From contig CAWFYJ010000005.1 in assembly GCA_963820055.1 (NCBI GenBank), forward strand, positions 310,001-374,000: a DNA stretch of 64,000 nucleotides, read 5' to 3'. A model generated the notes under the pieces. It did not search any database, had not been told where the DNA came from, and worked only from the letters and a program-made list of their open reading frames with translations. This DNA is from RHKX01 sp963820055 (GTDB lineage: Bacteria; Actinomycetota; Thermoleophilia; Solirubrobacterales; 70-9). Below, in pieces: positions 1-7,974 of the stretch (positions are counted from its first letter, which is position 1; each line of letters opens with the position of its first letter). Both the position numbers and the translations under genes were made by a program.

Positions 1-335
1 ACACCGTCGGGCACGGCATCGAGGCCGCCACCGGCTACGCCCGCTACCGCCACGGCGAGGCGATCTCGATCGGCCTCGTCGCCGCCATGCGGCTTTCGGG
101 GGCCGGGGCGCTGGAGGGCGAGGTGTCCGGGCTGCTCGCGCGCGCCGGCCTGCCGGTCAGCCTCGACGCGTCTGTCGATCCCGGCGCGGTGCTGGAGGCG
201 ATCGGCCGCGACAAGAAGAGGACCGCCGACGGGATCGGCTTCGTGCTCATCGAGGAGCCCGGATCGGTCTCGTTCGGACAGCGCGTCGATGCAGATAGCC
301 TGCGGGTCGTGGTCGAGGAGCTGGCAGCGGGATGA
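1..335 (+). CDS. aroB: 3-dehydroquinate synthase, C-terminal part (truncated by window edge)
   Basis: This is the last ~110 residues of AroB, which cyclises DAHP to 3-dehydroquinate using NAD and a metal, in the cytoplasmic shikimate pathway. The open frame runs in from the left edge (codons from base 3). It shows the metal-site segment GHGIEAA followed by YRHGEAISIG, the family's GHT/GHAIE...HGEAV signature, where the histidines bind zinc or cobalt. The helical C-terminal domain follows. Its stop overlaps the ATG of aroQ by four bases, so the two consecutive shikimate enzymes are translationally coupled. The start lies outside the window. The assignment rests on the motif and the aroQ neighbour. 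Confidence 0.9.
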   Translation, partial: TVGHGIEAATGYARYRHGEAISIGLVAAMRLSGAGALEGEVSGLLARAGLPVSLDASVDPGAVLEAIGRDKKRTADGIGFVLIEEPGSVSFGQRVDADSLRVVVEELAAG

Positions 336-781
336 GCGGATCGCACAACCGGGTGGCGGTCATGCACGGCGTCAACCTCGACACCCTCGGCCGTCGCGAC
401 CCGGAGGTCTACGGGACGCAGACGCTCTCCGAGCTCGAGTACCGGATCCACGAGTTCGCCCGCGAGCTCGACCTCGAAGTCGCGTTCTTCCAGACCAACC
501 ACGAGGGCGAGTTCTGCGAGTACCTCCATCGCGTCCCCGAGACGGCCGATGCCGTGCTCGTCAACGCCGGCGCCTGGACGCACTACTCGTGGGCGATCCG
601 CGACGCGCTCGAGGTGGCCGGCAAGCCCGCCGTCGAGGTCCACATCAGCGACGTCGAGAATCGCGACGACTGGCGTGCGGTCTCCGTCTTCGACGGTCTC
701 GTCGCCGCGAAGATCTCCGGCAAGGGCCTGGAGGGCTACCGCGAGGGACTCGCCGTCCTCGCGAAGGAGCTCGAGATTTGA
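332..781 (+). CDS. aroQ: type II 3-dehydroquinate dehydratase, divergent
   Basis: This 149-residue protein dehydrates 3-dehydroquinate to 3-dehydroshikimate. Length and layout fit the dodecameric type II family. The lid segment LGRRDPEVYG carries the catalytic Arg and Tyr, FFQTNHEGE follows, NAGAWTHYS holds the substrate-binding Asn and His, and VHISDVENRDDWR holds the catalytic His and the distal Arg. Two hallmark motifs differ: the usual NGPNL is HGVNL (residues 12-16), and HISN is HISD. The catalytic Tyr, both His residues and the Arg residues are kept, so an active enzyme is likely. It overlaps aroB at its start and the M24 peptidase at its stop. Confidence 0.92.
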   Translation: MSGSHNRVAVMHGVNLDTLGRRDPEVYGTQTLSELEYRIHEFARELDLEVAFFQTNHEGEFCEYLHRVPETADAVLVNAGAWTHYSWAIRDALEVAGKPAVEVHISDVENRDDWRAVSVFDGLVAAKISGKGLEGYREGLAVLAKELEI

Positions 782-1869
782 TCGCGGCCCCCGACAGCCG
801 GGCGGACCGCGTCGCCGAAGCGGTCGCCGATGCCGGCCTCGACATGGCGATCGTCGGCGACCTCGTCCGGCCCGGCGACTCGATCCGCGACTTCCTCGCC
901 GACATCGCCTGGCTGACCGGCTTCGGCGGGACGAGCGGAACCGTCGTGATCGGCCCCGAGGTTCGCTCCTTCATCACCGACTTCAGGTACACGACGCTTG
1001 CCACCGACACCGTCCCGGAGTCGTTCCGGATCGTCGATGCAACGGCCGACATCCTCAAGGAGGTCGCGGGGACGCTCTCCGGCCGGGTCGGCATCGATCC
1101 GGCGAAGACGAGCGTCCAGTCGCACGCGAAGCTGCTCGAGGCGGTCGGCGACGACGTCGAGATCGTCGCCGCCGAGGGGCTGCTGACGGACCTGCGCCGG
1201 GTCAAGGACGGAGCCGAGATCGAGGCTCTCGCCGCCGCCGCGGCGCTGACCGACGAGGTCTACGCCTGGATCGAGGAGCAGGGCCTCGCCGGCAAGACCG
1301 AGCGCGAGGTCGCACTCGCCGCTGAGCAGCGGATGCGCGAGCTCGGCGCCGAGGGACCGTCCTTCCCGTCGATCGTCGCCGCCGGCCCGAACGGAGCGCT
1401 TCCCCATGCGGTGCCCACCGACCACGTGATCGTCCCCGGCGAGTACGTGACGATCGACATGGGGGCGATCGTCGACGGCTACTGCGCCGACTGCACGAGG
1501 ACGTTCGTCGAGGGCGATCCCGACCCGGCTCAGCGGCAGGTCTACGAGCTCGTCCTCGAGGCCCAGCTCAAGGCCCTCGACGCGATTCGCGCCGGCGCCG
1601 AAGGCCGCGCGGTCGACGCGATCGCCCGTGAGGTCATCGCTGAGGGCGGGTACGGCGAGCGCTTCGGCCACGGGCTCGGCCACGGCGTCGGCATCGAGGT
1701 CCACGAGCCGCCGCGCCTCTCGAAGCGGTCGGAGGACACGCTGCTCGCCGGCGACATCGTCACCGTCGAGCCCGGCATCTACCTGCCCGGCGAGTTCGGG
1801 ATCAGGATCGAAGACCTCGTGGTCGTCACCGACGACGGCTGCCGGAACCTCAGCTCCCGCCCGAAGTAG
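778..1869 (+). CDS. M24 family Xaa-Pro aminopeptidase
   Basis: A 363-residue cytosolic metallopeptidase expected to remove N-terminal residues ahead of proline. I chose the TTG at 778, which overlaps the aroQ stop (TTGA) and gives the normal family length; the frame stays open upstream but there it shadows aroQ. Residues ~1-130 form the creatinase-like N-terminal domain. The pita-bread catalytic domain shows the dinuclear metal ligands in order: IDMGAIVDGYCADCTRT (two Asp), FGHGLGHGVG (His), VEPGIY (Glu) and RIEDLVVV (Glu). The order aroB-aroQ-peptidase upstream of efp is common in Gram-positive genomes, although here four other genes separate it from efp. Confidence 0.92.
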   Translation: MIAAPDSRADRVAEAVADAGLDMAIVGDLVRPGDSIRDFLADIAWLTGFGGTSGTVVIGPEVRSFITDFRYTTLATDTVPESFRIVDATADILKEVAGTLSGRVGIDPAKTSVQSHAKLLEAVGDDVEIVAAEGLLTDLRRVKDGAEIEALAAAAALTDEVYAWIEEQGLAGKTEREVALAAEQRMRELGAEGPSFPSIVAAGPNGALPHAVPTDHVIVPGEYVTIDMGAIVDGYCADCTRTFVEGDPDPAQRQVYELVLEAQLKALDAIRAGAEGRAVDAIAREVIAEGGYGERFGHGLGHGVGIEVHEPPRLSKRSEDTLLAGDIVTVEPGIYLPGEFGIRIEDLVVVTDDGCRNLSSRPK

Positions 1870-1888
1870 CCGCCCCGCGGCTTCCGCC

Positions 1889-3094
1889 TCAGGCGAGGCG
1901 GGCGCGGACCTGGAAGATCGACGTGAAGCCGCTCTCGAAGCCGTTGCGGGCGGCGCGCAGGTAGAGGCGCCAGACGCGGACCCGCTCGGGGCCGGCGAGC
2001 TCGGTCGCCCGCTCGATGTTCTCGTCGAGGCGGCGTGCCCAGTGGCGGAGCGTCTCGGCGTAGTCGGAGGCGAATCCTTCGGCGTGCTCGGGGGCGAACC
2101 CGGCGCGCTCGAGGGCGAGCAGGACGCGCGAGAGGTGGAGGGGGTCGGCGTCGGGGAAGACGTAGCGCTCCGAGAACGGCCCGGCCTCGGGGTCGCTGTG
2201 GCGGAGCCGGGCGATGCCGTGGTTGAGCAGGCGCCCGCCCGATGGCAGCAGCGCGGCGAGCCGCTCGGCGTAGAGATCGATGTTCTCGCCGCCGACGTGC
2301 TCGACCATGCCGATGCTGGCGATCGCGTCGTACTGCTCACCGGCGAGGTCGCGGTAGTCCATGACGCGGATCTCGACGCGGTCGCCGACGCCGGCCGCTT
2401 CGGCGCGCTCGCGGGCGACGCGCGCCTGCGGCTCCGAGAGCGTGATCCCGACGACCTCGACACCGTGCTTGGACGCGGCGTGGGTCGCGAAGCTGCCCCA
2501 GCCGCAACCGATGTCGAGGATCCGCTCGCCCGGCTGGAGCGCCAGCTTCGTGCAGACCATCTCGAGCTTCTGCTCCTGGGCCTCCTCGAGCGTCGTCGCG
2601 CCTCGGGAGAAGATCGCGCAGCTGTAGGTCATCGACTCGTCGAGGAAGAGCGAGAAGAACTCGGGCGGGAGGTCGTAGTGGTGGCGGACCGAGCGGGCGT
2701 CGCGCTCCTTCGTCCGCCGGGCGCCCTGCGGGCGGAGCTCGGCCCGGGGGGGAGCGGGAGGGAGGGTGAGGCCGTTCGCGGCCAGTGCGGCGCCGAGCAG
2801 GCGGACGCGCGTGCGCGGCTCGACGGGTGGCGGCTTCCAGTCCTCGAGCAGATCCATGACGAGGTCGATGTCGTCGATCTCGAGCTCGCCGCTCACGTAG
2901 GCACGGCCGATCCCGAGTTGCCCCGGCGACCGCAGCGCATGGGCGACCGCGCGAGGCGAGCGGACGCTGAAGGTGGGACCGCTGCCGTCGGTCGAATCGA
3001 CCCTGCTGCCGTCCCAGAACTCGACGGTGAACGGGCGCTGCGGGAACGCCTGGGCGAGCTCTTTGCGTAACGGGCCGGTGTGCGCGAGCGGCAT
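1889..3094 (-). CDS. cyclopropane-fatty-acyl-phospholipid synthase family methyltransferase
   Basis: A 401-residue SAM-dependent enzyme expected to add a methylene or methyl group across double bonds of membrane phospholipid acyl chains. The N-terminal ~110 residues are the lipid-binding region typical of Cfa. The catalytic domain starts at RHHYDLPPEFFSLFLDESM and YSCAIF, followed by the SAM loop ILDIGCGWGSF, EVVGITLSEPQ, and SIGMVEHVG with the catalytic Glu. The start is the ATG at 3094, with a TACGAT -10 box eight bases upstream; a longer reading to 3193 would run into the divergent yidC. It lies convergent to the M24 peptidase and divergent to yidC. The exact product (cyclopropane or methyl-branched) cannot be told. 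Confidence 0.92.
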   Translation of the reverse strand: MPLAHTGPLRKELAQAFPQRPFTVEFWDGSRVDSTDGSGPTFSVRSPRAVAHALRSPGQLGIGRAYVSGELEIDDIDLVMDLLEDWKPPPVEPRTRVRLLGAALAANGLTLPPAPPRAELRPQGARRTKERDARSVRHHYDLPPEFFSLFLDESMTYSCAIFSRGATTLEEAQEQKLEMVCTKLALQPGERILDIGCGWGSFATHAASKHGVEVVGITLSEPQARVARERAEAAGVGDRVEIRVMDYRDLAGEQYDAIASIGMVEHVGGENIDLYAERLAALLPSGGRLLNHGIARLRHSDPEAGPFSERYVFPDADPLHLSRVLLALERAGFAPEHAEGFASDYAETLRHWARRLDENIERATELAGPERVRVWRLYLRAARNGFESGFTSIFQVRARLA

Positions 3095-3102
3095 CGGCCC
3101 CG

Positions 3103-3108
3103 ATCGTA
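3103..3108 (-). promoter_or_regulatory. -10 box for the cyclopropane synthase gene
   Basis: TACGAT on the minus strand, eight bases before the ATG at 3094. It fits the actinobacterial TANNNT -10 with a transcript starting at or next to the start codon. No ribosome-binding site fits between them. Confidence 0.5.
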
Positions 3109-3157
3109 CGCCGCCGCCGACGAAAACGTCCTTTAGGGAGGGGCGGGGCGCCGCCGC

Positions 3158-3163
3158 TACGCT
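3158..3163 (+). promoter_or_regulatory. -10 box for yidC
   Basis: TACGCT, ten bases before the GTG at 3174, in the divergent intergenic space shared with the cyclopropane synthase. No Shine-Dalgarno sequence follows it. Confidence 0.45.
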
Positions 3164-3173
3164 TCCGGGCCGC

Positions 3174-4010
3174 GTGCCGGTCGTCGCAAACATCCTTCAG
3201 CCGCTCAACGACGTCGAGGAATGGGTGCTCGAGAGCCTTCACGGCATCGGGCTGACCTGGGGCCTCGCGATCGTCGGGCTGACGCTCTTGACCCGGATGC
3301 TGACGCTGCCCCTCGTCGTCCGCCAGTTCCGCTCCCAGCGCGAGATGAAGCTCCACATGCCGGAGCTGAAGCGGCTACAGAAGGAGCACAAGGGCGACAA
3401 GCAGCGGCTCCAGCAGGAGATGGGCGCCTATTACAAGACGCACGGGATCAACCCGCTCGCGTCGGTCGGGCCGCTGCTCCTGCAGATCCCGATCTTCATC
3501 TCCCTCTACATGCTGCTTCGCACCGATGCCACGAACGGCCTGTTCGGCGACAGCGGCTTCCTCTTCATCCCCGACCTGACCGCCAAGCCCGAGGGCGCCG
3601 TCCTCGTCGCGATGCTCGTCATCTACCTCTGCTCGCAGATCGCCACGAGCGCGATCTCGACCCGGACGATGCAGAGCTCCCATCGCGGCATCGCGATGGG
3701 CCTGCCACTCCTGTTCGCGACGGTGATCATGCGCTTCCCGGCGGGCCTTGCGATCTACTCGATAACGACAAGCTTCTGGAGCCTCGGCCAGCAGATCACG
3801 TTCTGGAGGCTCTCGCCCGCGGTTCCGTCGGGGACGGCGGCGCTGGCGGCCGAGGCCGAGGACGTGCTCGAGGCCGGCCAGGACTCGAAGTTCGAGGACG
3901 CGCTCGAGGCCGAGATCGAGACCGAGCGGCACGAGCCGGCCCGCCCGAGCCACTCGCGGTCCAAGAAGAAGAAGCGCAGCCGCAGTCGCCGGCGCACGCC
4001 CACCGGATAG
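3174..4010 (+). CDS. yidC: YidC/Oxa1 family membrane protein insertase
   Basis: A 278-residue integral membrane protein that inserts and folds inner-membrane proteins, alone or with SecYEG. The first hydrophobic segment (WGLAIVGLTLLTRMLTLPL) carries the conserved Arg in the family's hydrophilic groove. A charged coiled-coil cytoplasmic loop follows (MPELKRLQKEHKGDKQR...YYKTHGINPLAS), then GPLLLQIPIFISLYMLLR and two further membrane spans. The tail is long and charged, ending in a Lys/Arg/Ser-rich stretch typical of Gram-positive YidC. The GTG at 3174 is the chosen start, being the first in-frame start clear of the divergent gene. It is not in the usual rnpA-yidC-jag locus, so it may be a second paralogue. 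Confidence 0.92.
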   Translation: MPVVANILQPLNDVEEWVLESLHGIGLTWGLAIVGLTLLTRMLTLPLVVRQFRSQREMKLHMPELKRLQKEHKGDKQRLQQEMGAYYKTHGINPLASVGPLLLQIPIFISLYMLLRTDATNGLFGDSGFLFIPDLTAKPEGAVLVAMLVIYLCSQIATSAISTRTMQSSHRGIAMGLPLLFATVIMRFPAGLAIYSITTSFWSLGQQITFWRLSPAVPSGTAALAAEAEDVLEAGQDSKFEDALEAEIETERHEPARPSHSRSKKKKRSRSRRRTPTG

Positions 4011-4013
4011 CGT
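4008..4013 (+). promoter_or_regulatory. -10 box for the SDR gene
   Basis: TAGCGT, seven bases before the ATG at 4021. The hexamer overlaps the yidC stop codon. This spacing suggests a leaderless transcript for the SDR gene. Confidence 0.45.
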
Positions 4014-4020
4014 CCCGTCG

Positions 4021-4878
4021 ATGAGCGAATCCCGCAGCCTCCAAGGTAAGACCATGCTGATCAGCGGCGGCAGCCGCGGCATCGGCCTCGCGATCGCGTT
4101 GCGCGCGGCTCGCGACGGCGCCAACGTCGCCCTGATCGCGAAGACCGACCAGCCGCATCCGAAGCTCGAGGGCACGATCCACACGGCGGCCGAGCAGATC
4201 GAGGCGGCCGGCGGCCAGGCGCTGCCGATCCTCGGCGACATCCGCGACGAGAACCGCGTCGCCGAGGCGGTCGCCGAGACCGTCGCGAAGTTCGGCGGGA
4301 TCGACATCTGCGTCAACAACGCCAGCGCGATCAACCTCGTCGGCACCGAGCAGCTCGACATGAAGCGTTACGACCTGATGCAGGACATCAACACCCGCGG
4401 GACGTTCGTCGTCTCGAAGAGCTGCGTCCCGCACCTGAAGAAGTCCGACAATCCGCACGTCCTGACCCTCTCGCCGCCGCTCAGCCTCGACCCGCGCTGG
4501 GCCAAGGACCACGTCGCCTACACGATCGCCAAGTACGGGATGAGCCTCTGCACGCTCGGCATGGCCGAGGAGTTCCGCGACGACGGCGTCGCCTTCAACT
4601 CGCTCTGGCCGCGCACTCTCGTCGCCACCGCGGCCGTCCAGAACCTGCTCGGCGGCGATGCGGCGATGGCCCGCTCGCGGACGCCCGAGATCATGTCCGA
4701 CTCCGCCCACGCAGTCCTCACGCGCCCGAGCCGCGAGTGCACCGGCAACTTCTTCCTCGCCGAGGACGTCCTCGCCGAAGAGGGCGCGACCGACTTCGAC
4801 GCCTACGCGGCCGCGCCCGGCGCCGAGCCGGCAGTCGACCTCTACGTGGACGAGATCAACCCGCCCGGGTTCTCCTAG
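4021..4878 (+). CDS. SDR family NAD(P)-dependent oxidoreductase (HSDL2-like)
   Basis: A 285-residue short-chain dehydrogenase with a Rossmann fold. The cofactor loop is ISGGSRGIGLAIALRAA, followed by the NNAS element and the catalytic Tyr-Lys pair in YTIAKYGMSLC, with a Ser in LTLSPPL upstream. The insertion after the second strand (KTDQPHPKLEGTIHTAAEQI) is characteristic of the group that includes human HSDL2. The substrate is unknown; hydroxysteroid, fatty-acyl or monoterpenoid alcohols are possible. It begins ten bases after yidC and is followed 15 bases later by a small conserved protein. Confidence 0.88.
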   Translation: MSESRSLQGKTMLISGGSRGIGLAIALRAARDGANVALIAKTDQPHPKLEGTIHTAAEQIEAAGGQALPILGDIRDENRVAEAVAETVAKFGGIDICVNNASAINLVGTEQLDMKRYDLMQDINTRGTFVVSKSCVPHLKKSDNPHVLTLSPPLSLDPRWAKDHVAYTIAKYGMSLCTLGMAEEFRDDGVAFNSLWPRTLVATAAVQNLLGGDAAMARSRTPEIMSDSAHAVLTRPSRECTGNFFLAEDVLAEEGATDFDAYAAAPGAEPAVDLYVDEINPPGFS

Positions 4879-4893
4879 CCGGAGCGTCGGGGG

Positions 4894-5097
4894 ATGCCGC
4901 TCGAGGACCGCCCGTTCTCCTACCGGGTGACGAAGGACGGCCGGGTGATGATCGACTGGAACGGCCGCCGCGCTTCGGTGCTGACCGGCGGGCGGGCGGC
5001 CCGGTTCATCGCCGCGGTCGACGGCGCCGACGGCGAACGCGCGCAGATCGAGATGGCGCGCGTCACGGGCAACTTCAAACGCGGCAACGAGCGCTGA
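4894..5097 (+). CDS. small hypothetical protein (67 aa)
   Basis: A basic, soluble 67-residue protein that I do not recognise. It has no signal peptide or membrane segment. The pattern FSYRVTKDGRVMIDWNGRRA...LTGGRAARFI suggests a compact beta-rich fold ending in a basic tail. It follows the SDR gene by 15 bases on the same strand and precedes the MFS transporter by 36 bases. Codon use matches its neighbours, which supports a real gene, but no function can be given. Confidence 0.7.
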   Translation: MPLEDRPFSYRVTKDGRVMIDWNGRRASVLTGGRAARFIAAVDGADGERAQIEMARVTGNFKRGNER

Positions 5098-5119
5098 GCC
5101 CGAACCCCCGTCACCGCTC

Positions 5120-5125
5120 TAGGGT
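5120..5125 (+). promoter_or_regulatory. -10 box for the MFS transporter
   Basis: TAGGGT, eight bases before the GTG at 5134, with no ribosome-binding site. This fits leaderless initiation of the transporter gene. Confidence 0.45.
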
Positions 5126-5133
5126 GAGCTGAC

Positions 5134-6735
5134 GTGGCCGAGGAGCAGGAAGCCGCCGAGGGCGGTGCTGGGGTGAAGCCGGAGCGGGCCGGCGCGGTCC
5201 TCTGCGTCCTGATCCTCGTCGCCGCGGTCGCGAATCTCAACCTCTCGGTCGCCAACGTCGCCCTCCCGGACATCGGCTCCGACCTGGACGCCGGCCAGAC
5301 CCAGCTGAACCTGATCGCCGTCGGTTTCTCGCTCGGACTCGCCGCCTCCGTCCTCTACCTGGGCGCGCTCGGCGACCGCCACGGCCGCAAGATGATGGTG
5401 GTCGGCGGGATGGCCCTCTCGATACCGGCCTCGCTCCTCGCCGGGCTCGCCCCCTCGGCCGAGGTGCTGATCCTCGCACGGGTGATCGGCGGCGTCGCCG
5501 CCGGAATGGCGTTTCCCACGACGCTGGCGCTGATCACCGCGCTCTGGTCGGGAGCCCCCCGGACCCGGGCGATCGCGCTCTGGTCCGCGGTGGGCGGGGC
5601 CGTGATCGCGCTCGGGACGCTGCTCTCCGGCGCGCTTTTGACCGTATTCGACTGGGGATCGGTGTTCCTCGTGACCGTCCCGCTGGCGGCGATCGCGTTG
5701 GTCGCCGCCCTGCGGCTGATCCCCGCCCACGTCAACGAGACGACCGAACCCGTCGACAACGCCGGCGGGGTTCTCTCTGTGCTGATGATCGCCGCGGTCG
5801 TGATCGCGATCAACTTCGCGGCGGTACCGGGCAAGGGGGCCGTAGCGATCGCCGCCGGCGTCCTGACCATCCTTGCGGCGGTCGGCTTCGTCGCTCGCCA
5901 GCGCCGCGCCCGCGTTCCGCTCTACGACCTCGACGTCGCCGCTCGGCCGACCTTCTGGGTCGCCGCCGTGGCCGGGGTGATCGTCTTTGGATCCCTGATG
6001 GGGGCGATCTTCATCGGCCAGCAGTACCTCCAGAACGTCCTCGGCTACTCGACCCTCGGCTCCGGAGCCGCGATCCTGCCGGCGGCCGCCTTCATGGTCG
6101 TGGTCGCGCCGCGCTCGGCGGTGCTCGTCGAACGTCGCGGCGCCCGCTTCACGCTCCTCGCCGGCTATCTGTTCATCCTCCTCGCGTTCGTGACGATGCT
6201 GCTGATCTGGAGCGAGACGAGCCCCTACTGGCACATCGCCCTCGCCTACTCGCTCGTCGGAGTCGGAATCGGCCTCGCCGGGACGCCGGCATCGCGGTCG
6301 CTGACCGGCTCGGTGCCGGTCAAGCGGGCCGGCATGGCATCCGGCACCGCCGATCTCCAGCGCGACCTCGGCGGGGCGATCATGCAGTCGATCTTCGGCG
6401 CCCTGCTGACCGCCGGCTACGCGAAGGCGATCGCATCCGAGGTCGCCGCCTCGCCGCAGTCCCAGAAGATCAGCGAGAACGTCCAGAGCGAGCTCCAGAA
6501 GTCGTTCTCCAGCGCCGCCGACCTCGCCGGCCAGTACCCGCAGTACAAGAATCAGATCATCAGCGCCGCCCGCGAGGCGTTCCTGTACGGCGACGACCGT
6601 GCCTACCTCGCCGGCATCGCCGCCGTCCTGATCGGCGCGGTGATCGTGTTCTTCAAGTACCCCCGTCGCGACCGCGAGAAGGAACTGCTGTCCGGCTACG
6701 CCGCCGAGGACGCAGCGGCGAACGCATCCAGCTGA
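5134..6735 (+). CDS. MFS transporter, DHA2-like (14 TM) efflux family
   Basis: A 533-residue polytopic membrane protein, probably a proton-coupled drug or metabolite exporter. The N-terminal half shows VANLNLSVANVALPDIGSDL (first helix, typical of the DHA2 group), the loop GALGDRHGRKMM matching the MFS A-motif, and ARVIGGVAAGMAFPTTLA. The length and about 14 hydrophobic segments fit DHA2. The periplasmic loop near residues 430-490 is Gln/Ser-rich and followed by a final membrane span and a charged tail. The substrate cannot be predicted. The GTG at 5134 is supported by the adjacent -10 box. Confidence 0.9.
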   Translation: MAEEQEAAEGGAGVKPERAGAVLCVLILVAAVANLNLSVANVALPDIGSDLDAGQTQLNLIAVGFSLGLAASVLYLGALGDRHGRKMMVVGGMALSIPASLLAGLAPSAEVLILARVIGGVAAGMAFPTTLALITALWSGAPRTRAIALWSAVGGAVIALGTLLSGALLTVFDWGSVFLVTVPLAAIALVAALRLIPAHVNETTEPVDNAGGVLSVLMIAAVVIAINFAAVPGKGAVAIAAGVLTILAAVGFVARQRRARVPLYDLDVAARPTFWVAAVAGVIVFGSLMGAIFIGQQYLQNVLGYSTLGSGAAILPAAAFMVVVAPRSAVLVERRGARFTLLAGYLFILLAFVTMLLIWSETSPYWHIALAYSLVGVGIGLAGTPASRSLTGSVPVKRAGMASGTADLQRDLGGAIMQSIFGALLTAGYAKAIASEVAASPQSQKISENVQSELQKSFSSAADLAGQYPQYKNQIISAAREAFLYGDDRAYLAGIAAVLIGAVIVFFKYPRRDREKELLSGYAAEDAAANASS

Positions 6736-6759
6736 TCGCCGATCCGGCGTCGGCGCCGC

Positions 6760-6765
6760 TACTCT
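6760..6765 (+). promoter_or_regulatory. -10 box for efp
   Basis: TACTCT, seven bases before the GTG at 6773, in the 37-base gap after the MFS gene. It fits a leaderless efp transcript. Confidence 0.5.
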
Positions 6766-6772
6766 CCGCGCC

Positions 6773-7333
6773 GTGATCAGCACCGCCCAGTTCAAGAACG
6801 GCTCGCACATCGAAGTCGACGGAAAGATCTTCCGGATCGTCGAGTTCCAGCACGTCAAGCCCGGCAAGGGCGGCGCCTTCGTGCGGACGAAGCTCCGTCG
6901 CATCGAGGACGGCTCCGTCATCGACAAGACCTTCCGCGCCGGCGAGAAGTTTCGCCCCGTCCGCACCGAGACCCGCCGTATGGCCTATCTCTACGACTCC
7001 GGCGAGGCGCAGGTCTTCATGGACAACCAGAACTACGAGCAGCTCGAGATCCCTGCCGATCTCGACCCCGACTCGATGCGCTGGGTCCGTCCCAACGACG
7101 AGGTTGAGATCCTCTTCGTCGACGAGCGCCCCGCGGGCATCCAGATCCCGAGCGCCGTCGACCTCGAGGTCACCGAGACCCAGCCGGGCCTCAAGGGCGA
7201 CACCGCATCCGGCGGCGGCTCCAAGCCCGCCACCCTCGAGACCGGCGTCACCATCGAGGTGCCGCTCTTCATCGAAGAGGGCGAGAAGGTCCGGGTCGAC
7301 ACCCGCTCCGGCGACTACGTCTCGCGCGCCTAG
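6773..7333 (+). CDS. efp: elongation factor P
   Basis: A 186-residue, three-domain translation factor that binds between the ribosomal P and E sites and relieves stalling at polyproline. The N-terminal KOW-like domain shows FKNGSHIEVDGKIFRIVEFQ and the loop KPGKGGAFVRTK, where the Lys is the position modified or unmodified at the P-site tip. The central domain has MDNQNYEQLEI. The C-terminal OB domain ends GEKVRVDTRSGDYVSRA, as is usual for the family. Length is standard. It is followed by nusB after one small secreted-protein gene, so the classic peptidase-efp-nusB order is loosely preserved. Confidence 0.97.
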   Translation: MISTAQFKNGSHIEVDGKIFRIVEFQHVKPGKGGAFVRTKLRRIEDGSVIDKTFRAGEKFRPVRTETRRMAYLYDSGEAQVFMDNQNYEQLEIPADLDPDSMRWVRPNDEVEILFVDERPAGIQIPSAVDLEVTETQPGLKGDTASGGGSKPATLETGVTIEVPLFIEEGEKVRVDTRSGDYVSRA

Positions 7334-7536
7334 GCGCCCACCGATCAGCCGAATCAGGCATAAGTACTGAGAATCCAGGTCCCAGGCCGGTCCGTCCAGG
7401 CGACGGCTATCAACATCCGTCCAGGAAACTGACTACCGGGATGCGGTGTACACCTTTGCGTCGATGAGGGAGTACCGAAAGTCAGCGAAGCCGGCCCAGG
7501 ACGTGAAGCCGGCCGATCGGGACGGAAAGGACAGCC

Positions 7537-7935
7537 ATGTCGAACCGACGGGCCCCTCAGAGTTTGCACGTCCAGAATCCACAACGGCCGCTGCGGATGG
7601 CCGCCGGCGTCCTCCTGGTCGCACTCCTCGCGATGTTCGCTCTCGCGGCGCCCGCGAGCGCGATGAAGATGTCGGACAAGGCCACGCCCGCGGTACAGAA
7701 GTGGGAGTCGCCACAGAGCTTCAGTGCTCCCTATGCCTTCATCGACGTCAAGCAGCACGGACGGTCGCTCCCCGGAGTGCCGATCACGGCCTGCCGGGTC
7801 TCCTACGTCAGCAAAGACATCACCGTGATGGTCTCGACGTGCGGTTCGCGCTGGCGCGTCAAGGCCCGCTACGTGAGCATGAGCGGCCACAACGAGCGGT
7901 TCGACCTCGTCTACGAGCCGCGCTCGAAGCCCTGA
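7537..7935 (+). CDS. small secreted protein of unknown function
   Basis: A 132-residue protein with a basic N-terminus, a hydrophobic stretch (MAAGVLLVALLAMFALAAPASA) and an AxA signal-peptidase I site near residue 42. The ~90-residue mature part contains two Cys (ITACRVSYVS and VSTCGSRWRV) that could form a disulfide after export, and ends in a basic YEPRSKP tail. A purine-rich GGAAAGGACA element precedes the ATG. It sits between efp and nusB but is probably unrelated to them. The opposite strand is also open here, but the signal peptide and ribosome-binding site favour this reading. Confidence 0.72.
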   Translation: MSNRRAPQSLHVQNPQRPLRMAAGVLLVALLAMFALAAPASAMKMSDKATPAVQKWESPQSFSAPYAFIDVKQHGRSLPGVPITACRVSYVSKDITVMVSTCGSRWRVKARYVSMSGHNERFDLVYEPRSKP

Positions 7936-7961
7936 GCATCTGAACCGGCCACCGGGGCGCG

Positions 7962-7967
7962 TAACCT
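7962..7967 (+). promoter_or_regulatory. -10 box for nusB
   Basis: TAACCT, seven bases before the GTG at 7975. It suggests that nusB is transcribed from its own leaderless promoter. Confidence 0.5.
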
Positions 7968-7974
7968 GCCCCGT

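Noticed and set aside
289..777. N-terminal extension of the M24 peptidase frame
   Set aside because: The extra 163 residues are an out-of-frame reading of aroQ. The TTG at 778 gives the normal family length and coupling.
736..2463. Long minus-strand open frame opposite the M24 peptidase
   Set aside because: It is low-complexity Arg/Asp/Ala sequence antisense to a clear enzyme. High-G+C codon bias opens this frame by itself.
7334..7536. Possible riboswitch upstream of the small secreted protein (GAAGCCGGCC occurs twice)
   Set aside because: I could not match any riboswitch consensus, and the repeats do not build a convincing stem set.
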